Below are positions 9,024 to 21,900 of a stretch of DNA of 64,000 nt, piece by piece (the first letter of the stretch is position 1; the number at the start of each line of letters is the position of its first letter). This DNA is from Phytoseiulus persimilis (taxonomy: Eukaryota; Arthropoda; Arachnida; Mesostigmata; Phytoseiidae): contig CM075102.1 of NCBI GenBank assembly GCA_037576195.1, forward strand, positions 18,906,745 through 18,970,744, written 5' to 3'. The notes under the pieces are model-generated. The model searched no databases. It was not told the origin of the DNA and saw only the letters and a list, made by a program, of their open reading frames with translations. Made by a program: the position numbers and the translations under genes.

Positions 9024-11989
9024 CCACTCTCTCCATCCCCTTCTTTTCGAAACTTCCCACGGTTGGACAGCTCCAACTTCCGATGTTTATCCATCCATTC
9101 CATCATTCCATTTATCGGTAACGTAAACACTGCCTCTCGATGGTTCACGGTGAACCTTCGATTGATTCTCAGCTGTTATGGAGATTCCAGACAGTGATAT
9201 GTTGTCTAGGGCGCGTCGAGATTCAACTCACTTGGCCTACCTCGAGGCGGTATGCCTTTTTGCGATTTTTCGACGTTGGGAGTTCCTTTGTTTGGCAAAC
9301 CCAGTCTGTGGGGGTGCATGGGCGTGGGGACTGCTTCGTGAGCTGGGATCCGGTAGGGAAATTCAGAATTCAAATAATTGAAATCCCTTCGGAACTCACG
9401 AGCCTCGAAGCGTGTCGGTGATTTCTGATCGAGATAGCACGTGGCATCCTGGAGCACCTCTGCTGTTGGTTCGAGATCCCTCATCAACTTACAAATAAGA
9501 AAACTATCTATATGAAGGTTGTTTCCATAAGAATGACGCTTGCGACAGGGGATTAGCTTGAAGAGGGAACGAACGGCAGACTGGTTTCCAACGAGCCTGA
9601 TTTCAGGTCTGCAGCCATTCTGGAATGCGGAAACGTCTGAGAGACGATTGTTGCTGAAGTCACGAAGGGAATCTCACATGGAATAACTCGAACACCTGAA
9701 GCCATCCAATATCTGGTACGACCGAGTCCCGACGAACACCGATCTCGCTCTAAATACTGTCCTGAGTGCGGGGCCAATAACCAGAAAATTAAGAGCCTGA
9801 CACCCTAGATAGTAACAGACGAGCCGGGGCGGAAATCATCATAATAATCCGTTCCGCATAAGATAAGGATTGGAAGAAGGAAGAGGTGGAACGATTTTTG
9901 GGAACAGAATTTCCATTCTCGGCTCGGCGTTCAGATCGAGAGGGCGCAGTCGATGATGTCCCGTTCACAGCTCAGAGATCTCACCTGATTCTGGGACCTA
10001 CCGCCGTTCGCTGAGGCGTATGAGCATTCTCAACTTTTTCTCATACCTCTCAATGTTTGCCTCCTTCACCCCAAGCCCTAACGCAAACAGAGTGAGCATC
10101 CACTTGAGTGGGATAAGCGGGAGTTCTTTTCCGTCCTCCTGAGATTGTTCCACGTTCCTCCTATTTCCTCCGAAGACAGGCAAAAGTACTGAGCAAACTC
10201 GGCGTCGAGACCGTTCTGTGGTAAGGAGGGTAAGCGCTTCTCCCCGCAGAACTGATTCCAAAATCTGCTGAGTAATCACCGAACGTGGGGCTTCCGGCAA
10301 CGCGAAGTCTCGCCTGTCTCTCTGTTTCAGCATGGATTTCTGCAATCGTTCCGCCTATTCCGGATATCACGCAATCAAATGGGATGAAAACTGATGAACT
10401 ACTCAAATTTTCGCTGAATGAGCTCGGAATTTTCGTGGACTGCATTCCGTCGTGGGGCGGAGGCATGGACTCGGATCTCGTTGAGTAAAAACGATGCAAA
10501 CGAGGTGATCGAGATTTATCGGGGAACCCCCAGATGTAGGAACATCGCTCTGGGATAAATTCCTCATATTTCTCTACCGCTTCAAATTCACGGAAGACTC
10601 GAGGGGAGATTAGAATTCCCTGATGCACTAGGCCCGTTCCAAACAGAGAGCGCTCGAGGGGCGGCGTGTTCGAGGCCCACAAATGGAAATTCTTCTCGAA
10701 GAACTATCACTGCCGAGCTGGGTGTTCCAAAGTATGGCGAGAATCTCTTCCAAAGGAGATTCGAAGACAGTCGATGAACTTCGAAGGCTACCTCTCCGCT
10801 CGGATGCGGGGGGAGGGGGGTGTTGAGGATTGTAATTTTCTGGTTTATGGAGTTCGAGCGCTCCATGCCACCACAGCCTGATCGACCGCGCAGCACGTCA
10901 GGCTATGAGGCGAGTAAGAGGAAAATCGGTCCGAAAACTCGAGAAATCCAGCATGAATAGTTTTATTCCTCGAATCAGATGATTGTTCCGTAATTGAGTA
11001 TCACGACCTGGGATAAGCGAGGTGTGTTGAGCTTATGTGAGAATGCTTCCTCCTACTCATGCCATGGTTCGCGCAATGCACGCTGATTGTAATCTGTGTA
11101 ACTTGAATCGCGACACGTAAAAAGATTGATGCGGTGTGGTGGGCATCACTCGGACGATATCTGGCTCCAGGATGAGCAACCCTTGAGTCGGGATCGTGAA
11201 CGAAAAGCCGTGTTTTTTCGGAATCCAAAGTTGCCGGGGAGGGCTGGAAACCGGCAGATCGCTGGGAGAGTTGATCTTGGGTGGTTTGTTGAGGCGAGAT
11301 CTCTCTGAAAGAGCTGACCGATGACTGATTGTGATTCTTCTAAAGAAGCTTGGCATACATGTCATATGGGGAACTTACTGAATAGTTCAGGGTATCCCGC
11401 TTCCGAGCCCTCTCTCAGCGGCTTGAGAGGATGTACCATAAGCTCTCTAATATTTATTATAATGGGGGGGGGTTCGTTTATCCTTCAAAATGTTCCAGAC
11501 CCGCCTGATTATCAGAGTTAGCTCGGCTATTGGAAGGAGCCGCCTTGTATGATCCGAATTCCTCATCTTCCGGATAAGAATCCAATGATTAGATACTGAG
11601 AGCCGAATACACTCGGAAATAACCTAGTAGAAAGTATGATGCTATTTAACGAGGATCCCAACATACATATCAGGCAATTGATACGGAAGCTCGATGAAGA
11701 TAAATATCAGTACAGTGGTTAAATTCCTTCATCTCAGCTCCTCTATCACGATTGACCGGGTCTGAGCCATCACAAATCCGTAGAATCGTCGAGTCACCTG
11801 ACCATCGAATTCTCAGATTTCCTCCGATTCAGTTGGGCTCCGAATTGATTGCGAAACTCAAACTGTCATCGTGTCACCGAGCTGCCGATCCTCTCACCGT
11901 GAAATTCTCCCAGTGACGCGCAAGGATCCGATGGCTGAGCGCACGATCAAACGGTTTAGACAGTCAGGATACGAACAGTAGTTATGCAT
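9024..11989. other. No recognisable gene (9.0-12.0 kb)
   Basis: Frames are short and overlap on both strands. The longest is about 173 codons (10682-10161, minus), with no family motif. I see purine and G runs near 10808 and 11462 but no inverted-repeat element. Confidence 0.5.
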
Positions 11990-11997
11990 CTCATGAA

Positions 11998-12740
11998 TAG
12001 AGACGCCCCGTGACCGGACATTTTTTCCATGAAAACCGAACATGGTCCGAACAGGACATCAGTGTTGGATCCGGACATCAAACCTGACATTTCTAGATGC
12101 ACCAAGTTATACGACTTGGAGAGGCTCAAGCCTCGATACGTTTCCCTCATTCCATGCGGCATGCATGAGTCTGAAGGACTGGGACGAGGAGTCAGAGTTA
12201 GATTCACTCTCTCTTCAGTTATGCCCAACATCTGTTCCTTCGAGCACCAAGTTCTTTCATCGATATCTTCTCCAAGTTCGAGTCTCAGAGGGCCTTCGCT
12301 CGGATTATCCCCCGATATGATGTCATTCGAGCGTTATTTCCAGTTTTTCTTCTGCTGGAAATACGTCTTTGCGTGGAAAACTCGCGTTTTGAGTCCACCA
12401 CGGGAGGATGCACGCTATGCTCGCGCGGTGGTTGGCGCGGGCAACTTTCTCATCCGTGTAGCTGCGCTAGTCGACGAAACAGCGGTCTGCGAAGACGGCG
12501 TTCAGCCCTCCGCGGGCGTGATGTTCTCTCATACGGTAAATGCTCTCTATTGCGGGACATTTACTCCTGAAAGGGCTTGGAATAGAACTTGGTTTCCTTC
12601 GATTTCTTGAGAATGCAAAATAATCTTCTGGAATCCCGAACTTCTGACCTTTTCTCCCTGAATCCCAGAGACCGGACATTTCCCGCTGGGATCTCAGAAA
12701 CCGAACGGACAACGACATGTCCGGTCACTTGGCGTCTCTA
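11998..12740. mobile_element. 743-bp hAT-like element with perfect 8-bp target duplication
   Basis: The ends are inverted: TAGAGACGCC then, after two mismatched bases, GTGACCGGACAT (11998-12021), matched by the complement at 12717-12740. The exact 8-mer ctcatgaa flanks both sides (11990-11997 and 12741-12748). An 8-bp duplication and a TA-G start are typical of hAT-type elements. ACCGGACA-like motifs recur near both ends (about 12012-12080 and 12670-12725), possible transposase-binding repeats. A 193-codon plus-strand frame (12029-12610) fills much of the interior, but I find no transposase motif and competing frames exist, so I treat the element as non-autonomous. Confidence 0.8.
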
Positions 12741-12748
12741 CTCATGAA

Positions 12749-14574
12749 TGATCGGTCCCCTTACTGAAGGGACCGCGCGTGACAAAGAACCTCTCATAGT
12801 TGATAGCAGAATGGAACAGAGAAGTCGCAATCTCTCAGGCACAAGCGGTGGAAGAGTTCTCTTATGGATGAAGCTCGATTTCTTCGTTCCGACAATTTCC
12901 TAGACGAGATTCTGACTTTTTCCGGCTTTCCTGGAGAGCATCAGAATCACCTTCGATGTTGAGCGTTCGCTCTGACTAGTGATAATTCGAACTTTCGAAT
13001 TTTTCGGACGCTCAAGTCGTTCTTCGATCGTTGTTCGAGATCTCATCTCCAAACCAATTACGAACCTCTCGAACGTTTGTCTCCGCAGAACGGGAGTTCC
13101 CTGTCATTGCTGCGGAGAAATCCTCGATATGCTGTGATCCGAGGATTCCAGGATTTTCAGGGCGTTTCCCGGGAAGGAAGTGCCCGTTCGGCCAAGTAGC
13201 CACGAGTTTCATAAACGAGTCAATCCGAGCAGGCGATCCTGGGGCATCATGTCAGGTCTCCCGTGAGCCCTGAGTTCTCAGCTCGTGCTCCCCTCCACTC
13301 CCACTCCGAGCTTTGTTGATATTTCCGGGGTTTAGTTCATGTCCTGCCTTTTTTCAAGGCTCTCTCGATCGCTCGACATTGAATAACAACAGAATAATCA
13401 CGCACACAATCACCATTCGAGGGAGGTCCGAAGCGACATCGGAACTTCGAAACGGCGAGGTTTTCGCTTCGATCATCTTTGAGGATCTTTGAGAAAATGT
13501 GTCACTGAATCTCTCTTGCCCCAACTCGTTCAGCGCATATAGAATTCCCATAGATAGGCAGTGTACACCTCCTCCGTCTTCTCGTGGCACAGGTGCTACT
13601 GACAAGCTCATCCGGTGGATGATGTCTCGGAGGAATTTCTCTGAACATGTTGACTCATCCGATCCGGAGAGCAGGTTTGATACGACCACGCCTCAACCGT
13701 CTTCACCGATGCGTACAATCCTCAGAGGAAGGAGACGATGTGTTCCTGAACGCAGAAAAACCGTAGCGGTAGGACTCGACAGACGCGATCTCAGTTTGAG
13801 GCTGTCGTGAACAATCGAGAATGGGCTTACTCATGCGGTTCTCAGATTCAACCGCGTTTTTCACTCGAATATTCTCGAGGGCGATTCCAGCCGATAGCTT
13901 TCGCGACCGTGACCTCTGAATGCACAGGAGAACATTCCAAGGTTCTCCGAAGAAGCTGTGCAAGTATATTCGGAGCCGGGACAGGTGGCAATAATGATTT
14001 GTCGCGGCGGCCAAATGAAATCGTATTAACCGAACAGAAACGCAGAAAGGAAATGCGGAAATTCTATCTACAGCGTGGCTGGCCTGGATCAAGAACTTTC
14101 TCCCCTTCTGCTGCAACGTCCATGTTCCAAATTGAAGTACGTGTCTCAAGGGAGTTGGTTCTCGAGCTTGCGAAGCCCGGCCATCGCCTGCAATGACGAC
14201 TGTGCCAGGTGGCAGCCGCCGGAAATCTGCGGATCGGGAAAGGATGCTCCTGACGCTTCGGCAGAGCCTGCAGTTGAGCGGCGGCACATTTTCTGTCATT
14301 ACAGAGCTGCCTTGAGACTTTTTGCTTGTTTCGAGTCCTGTAGGCGAAATTAACCTGAAATGTTCTCAGAATGAGGCGCCCACTTGCTGAAGGTTTTTGG
14401 AGAGATTCGTCAGACTGGAAGGGGGTGCGAAGCGCATCACTACCAAGTTCGGAATCAGTCGATGATCTGGGATTCGTATCTCGAATATATTCCACCATAA
14501 AGTTCTCGTCCAATTTCGTGAATCCTCCTCTCCCATGGGCTCAAGCAGCAACGGTGGTTTGCTCGAGCGTCGGA
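12749..14574. other. No recognisable gene (12.7-14.6 kb)
   Basis: The largest frame is 198 codons (14299-13703, minus). It overlaps plus-strand frames of similar size and shows no domain motif. No repeat structure was recognised. Confidence 0.5.
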
Positions 14575-15138
14575 CGAAAGGGTCTAGCCGGTTAGGCGCC
14601 CCACCTCGACGGATCTTCTTGAAAACGACAGGATCGTGTTCTCTACGTGGAAGAACGTATTCCTGAAGTTTTCAGCCTTTTCCGTTACCTAGATCCAAAT
14701 CTATTAACAGTAATAAAAAATAGTTCAATTAAATCCGCATGGGCAAGAGCAAACTTAAAATCGTTATATCTCGAGAACCGCTGGGCGTACAGCGTCGAAC
14801 GACAACTTTTTGGAAAGCTCTCATCGGGGCCTATCCTCTCATATAGCCAGTGATCAGATCGCATGATTTCGAAGGCATCAAAAATCGAGGGTTTCCCAAT
14901 TAAGACGGTTGATACCCTTCCCGTGGCCGGCCAAGAATCGGCGAAAACCAGAATGTAGCCCCAAGTACCCTCTTCCTACTCAAGAAGTTTCATCCAAATC
15001 GAAGCTTAGCCTTCGGAGTTATCGCTCCGAGTAGGTAACCGATCAGACCCCTCTCTCACTTTGGAGTCCGGAAATTCGTCTCAAACGCGCTTGAAATGTT
15101 CAAAATATTGCAAAAATCTCTGAGCCACATCCTGGAGG
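14575..15138. repeat. Left long terminal inverted repeat of the SWIM element
   Basis: This arm pairs with 15668-16233 through nearly its whole length. It contains no protein-like frame of its own. The inner edge is the cacatcctggagg motif at 15126-15138. Confidence 0.85.
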
Positions 15139-15167
15139 ATCAAACGGAAGAGTTATCGGGTGTGTAG

Positions 15168-15632
15168 GCTTCACCATTTCGTTTCCCTCAGAACCAGGTT
15201 GACTCATTGTCAGAGAAAAGTGAACATACATTCCACTCGGATCGTCTGAGTGGTTTCGATTCTGTCGACACATCATTTCACTTCGCCGTCTGTCAGCTCG
15301 GAATGCCCTCTACTGGTCACCGTATGAGATTCCAGCTGTTGTCTAAACGGCGAACCGTCTTCGTCAATCCCTTGCAGGTGTTCATCCGATACGTGCCTTG
15401 CCAGAACGATCTCCGAGAGATTTTGGCCTTCTGGTGCGAATGCCCAAATGGTAATCGGACCGTAGGATGCTGTGCCCACGTGGCTGCTGCCGTGTACTAC
15501 CTAGCTCTGGCTAGGTACCAGCTCCCGATTCAGCGACCAGCGGCCGAACTCTCGAATCTCTTTCTCGTTTCGGAGGCCGAGACAGGAATCTACGCCCCCA
15601 AGAAATCGGAAGAAAGCGATCTCGAGGGTTGA
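15168..15632 (+). CDS. SWIM zinc-finger protein fragment of a DNA transposon
   Basis: The frame is open from just after a TAG at 15165 to a TGA ending at 15632. There is no in-frame ATG near its start, so the true 5' end may come from splicing or has been deleted. Counting from the TTG codon at 15207, residues 76-91 contain WCEC, then NGNRTVGC, then CAH, giving the CxC...CxH zinc ligands C77, C79, C89 and H91 of a SWIM domain. They are followed by a hydrophobic helix (VAAAVYYLALARYQ) and a PAAELSNLF tail. SWIM domains bind DNA or protein and are known in MULE-type transposases, and similar RTVGCCAH segments end many invertebrate transposon proteins. The catalytic part is missing. It is the only large open frame between the two inverted repeats. 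Confidence 0.7.
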   Translation, partial: ASPFRFPQNQVDSLSEKSEHTFHSDRLSGFDSVDTSFHFAVCQLGMPSTGHRMRFQLLSKRRTVFVNPLQVFIRYVPCQNDLREILAFWCECPNGNRTVGCCAHVAAAVYYLALARYQLPIQRPAAELSNLFLVSEAETGIYAPKKSEESDLEG

Positions 15633-15667
15633 GGATCGCTCAGGAGAGAAAATAAAGCAGGAAAATA

Positions 15668-16233
15668 CCTCCTGGATGTGGCACAGCGATTTTTGCGAAA
15701 TTTTGAACGTTTCAAGCGCGTTTGAGACGAATTTCCGGACTCCAAAGTGAGACAGGGGTCTGATCGGTTACCTACTCGGAGCGATAACTCCGAAGGCTAA
15801 GCTTCGATTTGGATGAAACTTCTTGAGTAGGAAGAGGGTACTCGGGGCTACATTCTGGTTTTCGCCGATTCTTGGCCGGCCACGGGAAGGGTATCAACCG
15901 TCTAAATTGGTAAACCCTCGATTTTTGATGCCTTCGAAATCATGCTGATCACTGGATATATGAGAAGATAGCCCTCGATGAGAGCTTTCCAAAAAGTTGT
16001 CATTCGACGCTGTACGCCCAGCGGTTCTCGAGGTATAACGATTTTAAGTTTGCTCTTGACCATGCGGATTTAATTGAACTATTTTCAATTAATGTTAATA
16101 GATTTGGGAACGGAAAAGGCTGAAAACTTCAGGAATACGTTCTTCCACATAGAGAACACGATCCTGTCATTTTCAAGAAGATCGGTGGAGGTGGGGCACC
16201 TAACCCTACCTTATCCGGCTAGACCCTTTTTCG
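15668..16233. repeat. Right long terminal inverted repeat of the SWIM element
   Basis: Inverted partner of 14575-15138. It begins cctcctggatgtgg and ends near agaccctttttcg. The outermost 60 bases carry the largest differences from the left arm, including an extra taaccctacctta-like stretch, so the precise end is uncertain by a few bases. Confidence 0.85.
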
Positions 16234-18026
16234 AAGATGTGATGGAGTGCCGAGTCCTTCTCATATGAAAGGATGTCAGCGAAATTTCAGCTCCCTGAAT
16301 CGTTAAACGAAGACGAATGTTGGAGAAGCTCTGAGCTGGGAAGACAGCGTCATTCGGCTGCGGCGGAAAGTCCGACCCATTCGTGCCAGGTGATCAAATT
16401 CGGTCACCATGAGAACGTACCATCGAGAACGACGCATCCTCGCTAACCCCCTGGTATAGCGGAGACTCGCGGTCTCTCCGATCTACTTCCTGGACTCGCG
16501 AGATCTGACGTTGAATCAGGCGCGGCCTGTCCCCAGTGCCGAGTACATCAGTCGTCTCGATCTGCCGAGTGCAACACGGGAGGAGAACAAGGGTCCGTCG
16601 ATTCCTGACCGAGTCATGATTCGCTGCGGAAGGGAGAATAGTTCCTAAGTCCGAACAGCCACCTAGAGGGTGGGAACTTCACCCAAACCGGGTGAAGCGG
16701 TAACCCTCCTATTGGCAGAGAGGCTTTCCCATTCTCAGGAGATCCGGAGTAGTCAAGGAGATTCGTCATCGCGGCACTAGATTCCTGCTCTACAATTATA
16801 GTTTCGATGGAATAATTCGCCGATCAGGAATCTGGTATCAGGATTTGCCACTCCTTTCGACTCTCAGCAGGCGCTCAATCCCTAGACACAAAGGATCAAC
16901 GCAGGTGTCTCGCAGACGCTCTTTGGACACCATGATCGACCCTCGGGTTGCAGTTATTGGACTGAGATGAGTCCATTCAGCTGGACTCTCGAATTTCCGC
17001 GAGATCGCTGTAGCCGAGAAACGCCTCCGACCTCTGAGAGGGAAGTTCTCGCGTACTTTCGTCCTAGAATGAAATGATTATGCAAAATTTCATTCTCCAC
17101 CTCGCGCAATCTCCCCTCTTCACCTTCCGTATCTTCCTTTCCGCGTTCAGGAACTTAATCAGTTGCCAAGAAGCCAGAGGCGGGTTCGCCGTCCCAGAAA
17201 CTTGTTGACAGTGAGCCGCGGTCGATAGGTTCGATGCCTGAGGGGCCATTCAAGTGTATGCATGGATTACTCCCGCAGAGGTTTCCCAGCGGGCGCTTAA
17301 ACCGATCAAGGGCCGCGCTCTGATGTTTGCGCGCAGGCCGAGTAGGATTTATCGCGATCTAAGCGGAATCAGGGCTCAGTTGGCCTCGGGACGGGTTTAT
17401 TACACCCTTCGTCTTGAAACGAGTGTCACTCTCCAATCCCTTTATCGGTCACGTTCCCTCGTTTATTACTCAACGCGCTTTACGTCAAGAATCGCACACG
17501 AACTTCGTTGCTAATCAAGCCTAGAGTTCCGATGAGTGAAGAATCAGGTTGATTTTGAGATTCGAGACAGTTCAAAACAACCCACGCCCGTGCCCATAAA
17601 ATTGATAACCGATCCATCCGAAGTTCTTGAATCTTCTCGGTTTCTTTCTGATCGCCGCCAGGTGCACAACCCACCTGCGATCTTCACCAACTCACGGAGA
17701 AGTTCTGGGCAACTTCCCAAGCCTCGCGCACCACAGGCCCAGCGGCGGCGGATATCGCGGACCGCTGAGAACCTTGTGTTCCTCAGTTCCCGGACGGAAC
17801 GAGTATGGCCATATTTGATCGTCACTGACGTCTGTCCCATCGGAGCGGCGCCGTTCCAAGATAACGTTGACCAAAGTCGTAATCCGCATCGCTCAGATCA
17901 GACGTCGGGAGCTCAGTCACTGTTTCAATATTTCAATTTTCCCGTGGTGCTGAAAACTCTGTGTCCGAGCTCACGGCGCGCAATCGGACGAGGGCTTTGA
18001 TTGTGATTCCGCCTATCTTCCGGCAG
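16234..18026. other. No recognisable gene (16.2-18.0 kb)
   Basis: Between 16270 and 17060 there is almost no open frame of note. A 154-codon plus-strand frame (17536-18000) overlaps a 98-codon minus frame and shows no motif. Confidence 0.5.
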
Positions 18027-18111
18027 CTGCAGGAACTGCATCGAATGAAGTATACCGACGAATTCGCGGACATAGCTGTCGCTGCCAACACAAACCTTCT
18101 CCCTCAATCGA
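18027..18111 (+). CDS. Possible short coding exon, unrecognised
   Basis: An 85-base stretch is bounded by a pyrimidine-rich acceptor-like sequence ending cttccggcag (to 18026) and a strong donor-like gtgaga (from 18112). The open frame reads LQELHRMKYTDEFADIAVAANTNLL, which is protein-like in composition. No family is recognised and no partner exon is proven, so this is only a candidate. Confidence 0.2.
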
Positions 18112-18553
18112 GTGAGACGACAAGCATGTCAGCTTTGAAGACATCTTGAGGCCGTGATTGTTCGCACGGCCAAGCCTAAGCAATGGGACAACAATCTCAT
18201 ATGTCATTAGAGCGAGCTTGGAGCGTTCAGTTTCCCGTCCATATCGATCGATTTTTCCTCTCATTCACGTACATGTGCACTCGTACTGCATTCTTCTGTT
18301 TGTCCCACGGATGAAGAATGAGTCACTCGAGATAAGAAAAAGTCTCCAGACAAGTGGTTCACGAACTTCCCGTCTCTCTGTCTCGGTGGGCGAAGGCTGT
18401 GGACTCTTATCAGCCCCCTCTCCACCTCATCGCGCCTCAACAGACTTGCTGCGGCCGTCGATCATCGGGACACGACCGGTTTTTCCGAGAGTGAGGAGGA
18501 CCCTGTCCTTTGAGCGTACTTCAAAACACGACGAATGCTGTCCAAGTGTTTAG

Positions 18554-18990
18554 CTGTATGTGCCACGCTTCAGATCCCTCGAGAAATCCGCCCCTGCTGC
18601 TCCCCAAGCTGACGCTACTTTTCCACGATTCGTGAGCTCACACAACCCGGAGAGGAAAGAGATGTCAACAATGCTCGGCAGCAACAGGTACGCTCCGCAC
18701 GCTACCCCCTGGTCACACTCTGCTCCCGAAGTTCGGAGGAAATCTTACGGAGAGTTTGAGGACGACAACGATGGTACCAGTCAGGAGAAGTCCATCATCG
18801 TCTACGATGAGCAGAATGTGCCAATTTACAGCGTCACCATCATCGAGGACGGGAGGACAATGCTGCCGATAATCCTGCCCTATCAGAAACCTCGAGCGTC
18901 GCCTGGGACGCCACCCTGCTTGTTTCGACGCACGCTGTTTGCGCTTCGAGGGAAATTTTCATCACCGACAGCGATTCAGAGCTGGGGGCG
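18554..18990 (+). CDS. Candidate coding exon, unrecognised protein
   Basis: The frame is open for 437 bases, from after a tag that could be a splice acceptor (tccaagtgtttag at 18541-18553) to a donor-like gtgaga at 18991. The first in-frame ATG is at 18662. From about 18750 to 18890 codons end mostly in C or G, and the product (SYGEFEDDNDGT, SIIVYDEQNVPIYSVTIIEDG) has an acidic linker followed by alternating hydrophobic residues that could form beta strands. This differs from the random-looking frames around it. I do not recognise the family. It could also be a chance frame, and the splice edges are guesses. Confidence 0.3.
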
Positions 18991-21900
18991 GTGAGAGAGA
19001 CTTCATCGTTGATTCAGCGTTGCAGTCAATGCCGAGTATCAAGTTCACGTCAGCTCTTCTGCTACGGCGCGTGTCTCTGTGCTCTCAGTCCTCAGAGTGA
19101 GCGGACCTCCGAAACTCATGATTTGGTCACCGTGATTTTTCCACACTCACACTCGGTATGGGGGGGTATGGGGAATTGCTCGGATAGATGACCCCCGAAC
19201 AACTATGTCAGTCATTCGTAACACCACGCAGCCTAGATGGGTGAACTCACTGGAAAAGGCTGGCCTCGGCCTTCCGTCCCGCGAAACATGTTCGGAATGC
19301 CTGGGAGACTTCCGTCGGCGATCCTCTGACACATTTTTGTCGCTGTGCGATCCTGTTGTTCTTCATTCATAACTCTCAGAGTTACCGGTGCTCAGCGAAA
19401 GCTATTTTCCGAAAAGTTTCCAGGGCAAATGCTGAAGACGATGATCACCAGTAATGAATATGATGTCGAGGTGATTCACCACGCGATCTTTGCCTCGCCC
19501 GATATGCAGTCGATAAGATCACTAATTTGGAAACTGCGAATATTCCTCCGAATTGAAACTCAACAATCTCAGGACTGCGGCTGGTGGCTGATCCCCAAGC
19601 TGCGCTGGTAATCCTACTCCACGATATGTATCTTGTGCATGAGATGAGGCATTTCGAGCCGGGAAATTCTCGAATTCCCATCGACTATGTGTTTTGCGGG
19701 TAAAAGGAATGCTGGTCGACTCGGCATAGCTTCCTACCAGCTTGACGTTTCTCATGCCGGAAGATGAGTTGTCATCGAATGATAAATGATTCGGAAGACA
19801 GTATTCCGGAAATTCCACATTTATCCCCGTTCCACATTCCATGGAAAATGGGGAAACGAGGGAAAATGCGAATATGGTGTCTGTTCCGAGAGATTCGGCT
19901 CTCAAGCACTGAGAAGAACAGCACTGTTTTGAGAGTCAGGCAAAGGTTAAAATATCAATGCGTTTTTCTCGATGAGACTACGCCCGAAGCATCTCTTCTC
20001 TCGCGAACCCCCTCGCCTCAACAGCTCGAACCAATGTTGGACTCTGAACGAATTTGAGTTTCGGAAAGTTCTCGGTTTCTCGGAACTCTCAGACGTTGAT
20101 ACCCCATTTAGCTGATCCACCAAGCACTGGGTTTCCAGCTCAGCGAAGCAACCTGCTGAGAAGTACGCACCAGCGACGCACACGAGCGAGGTGAGCATAT
20201 TCTCAGCATATGTGCATCAATTAAGAAGTTGGAAAACGTGATTGGCGCATGGCCCAGTGAGCTTGCTGGCCTGGAGGAGAAAAGCCCGTCCGTGGCACAC
20301 ATCCGAACCAAGGCACAGGTGCCCGTTGGACCAGAAGAACAGGTTTCCAGTCGCCCTTGAATGTCTCGTATAATCTCAGTTTGATGGAGCGAAAATATGG
20401 GGAGGGGGCTCTTCGAGGAATTCGACGAAGAAGACCTCGCTGAATCCCACCCATAGACCTGATTGTTTTTCGTCGCGTATCCTTGAACGTTTATGGTTAA
20501 CTCCAAGTCAGAATGTCTCAGGAATATTGAAGTGAGCATCGTTCCACTCGGTCGACCCGGTTTTCTTGTCTCTCAGAGCGACCGAACTTGTTCGAAATCA
20601 TGGATGAGAACGTGGAGCCAGCACTGATGTTCATTTCGTCTCGAGAATAACGAGTACCGGCTCAAGTCCTTCCGGATACAGTCCAGTTATTTAATAAACA
20701 ACGTCCCCAAAGTATGACGGATCACCAAGACGCTGCTCCTCTCTGGGGCCGACGAAAATCACGTTTGCGGCGTATATGGGTCTCCATGGAGTCTTCCATT
20801 ACATCGCCGGAAGCGCCCACGGCGCTCCATTCACCCAAAATCGTGGGCTCCTCACGCAATCGATGACACTATCGGTCTCGCAGCGATGTCGTGGGACTCC
20901 GCGATAGGGTGACCGAAAGGAGCTGTGTAATGTGCCGTATGCGGTGGGCGTCGCGCGAACTATTCCATTCAGTGTGCTAGCGTTCTTGGAGACTGATATC
21001 GTTCGTTTCCTTCCGAACGACGCCTCAGAGCAACGCATCAATCATCAATCCATCTGGCTGTCTCGTTTCACTCAAAGTGGAAACCATGATGAAGAAATTG
21101 GGTGAATGAGCTCGCCGCCAGAATGCCCACGGGGAATTCTTATCTCATGCTTGACTGCCCAGCAAATGAAACGAGAGGACACCGGCCAGGATCTCGAAAG
21201 CGAACCACAGGCCGCAAAACTCGCGAGTCGATAGGCAAAACGAAAGCTCTCGACGCTTGGGATTCGGAAGTGAGATCCAACAGCTCGCGGTCGGCTTCGC
21301 TCCTCGAAACTGTTCCTATTTTGATCAGCGAGACTTGAACGTCGTTCCGATACTTCTCGGGAGCGCTTCTCGCGCTGCCTTGAATTCCGAATCGTCGATG
21401 TTTGTTGCTGTGAAACGCTGATGCTCGCTTTTGCGAGTTTGCTCGTGGTTGCGTCTGCATAATCGAGACCTCCAGCGATACCTGTAATAAGTTTCCAATC
21501 AGTATCGGTGGTAGTATCCCCGGAGAGAGACTAATCAACATCAATTCGAGGTCCAGATCGCAGGTGAAGTTCGAAAACACTCTCGAGGGACCAGTAACGG
21601 ACCTACTCAGAGGTTCAACCCCGCTTCGGAACCTGACGGATGATTAGCGCCTGACGAGTGACGAGGCATTGGCATGAGTATTCGTCTGCGTTTCGGAGTC
21701 AGCTGATGTCCAGACGCTTCACGAACAGCAACTGGATGGATGCTTAGCGAGGGAAGTTCCATGGTAATATTTATGAGCAGCGGACTTCCCTTGTGGAACG
21801 AGGTTAGCAGGAGATGCGTCCTTGGATCGACAGCCGAAGGCTTAATGATGAATTCTCGAGTCCCTGGCAAGTTCCAGTTCCCTGACGCACAGTGTGCCGC

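Larger units (their letters stand above)
14575..16233. mobile_element. Long inverted-repeat DNA transposon carrying a SWIM-finger ORF
   Basis: About 565 bases at the left (14575-15138) recur in inverted orientation at the right (15668-16233), differing only by scattered substitutions and short indels. The tips read roughly cgaaagggtctagccgg on both sides. The 529-base interior is almost filled by one open frame ending in a SWIM zinc finger. Long inverted repeats plus a SWIM protein suggest a MULE-like, possibly NOF/foldback-type element, but no DDE catalytic domain is present and I could not recognise a target duplication. Arms that still match closely point to a fairly recent insertion or gene conversion between the arms. 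Confidence 0.8.
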
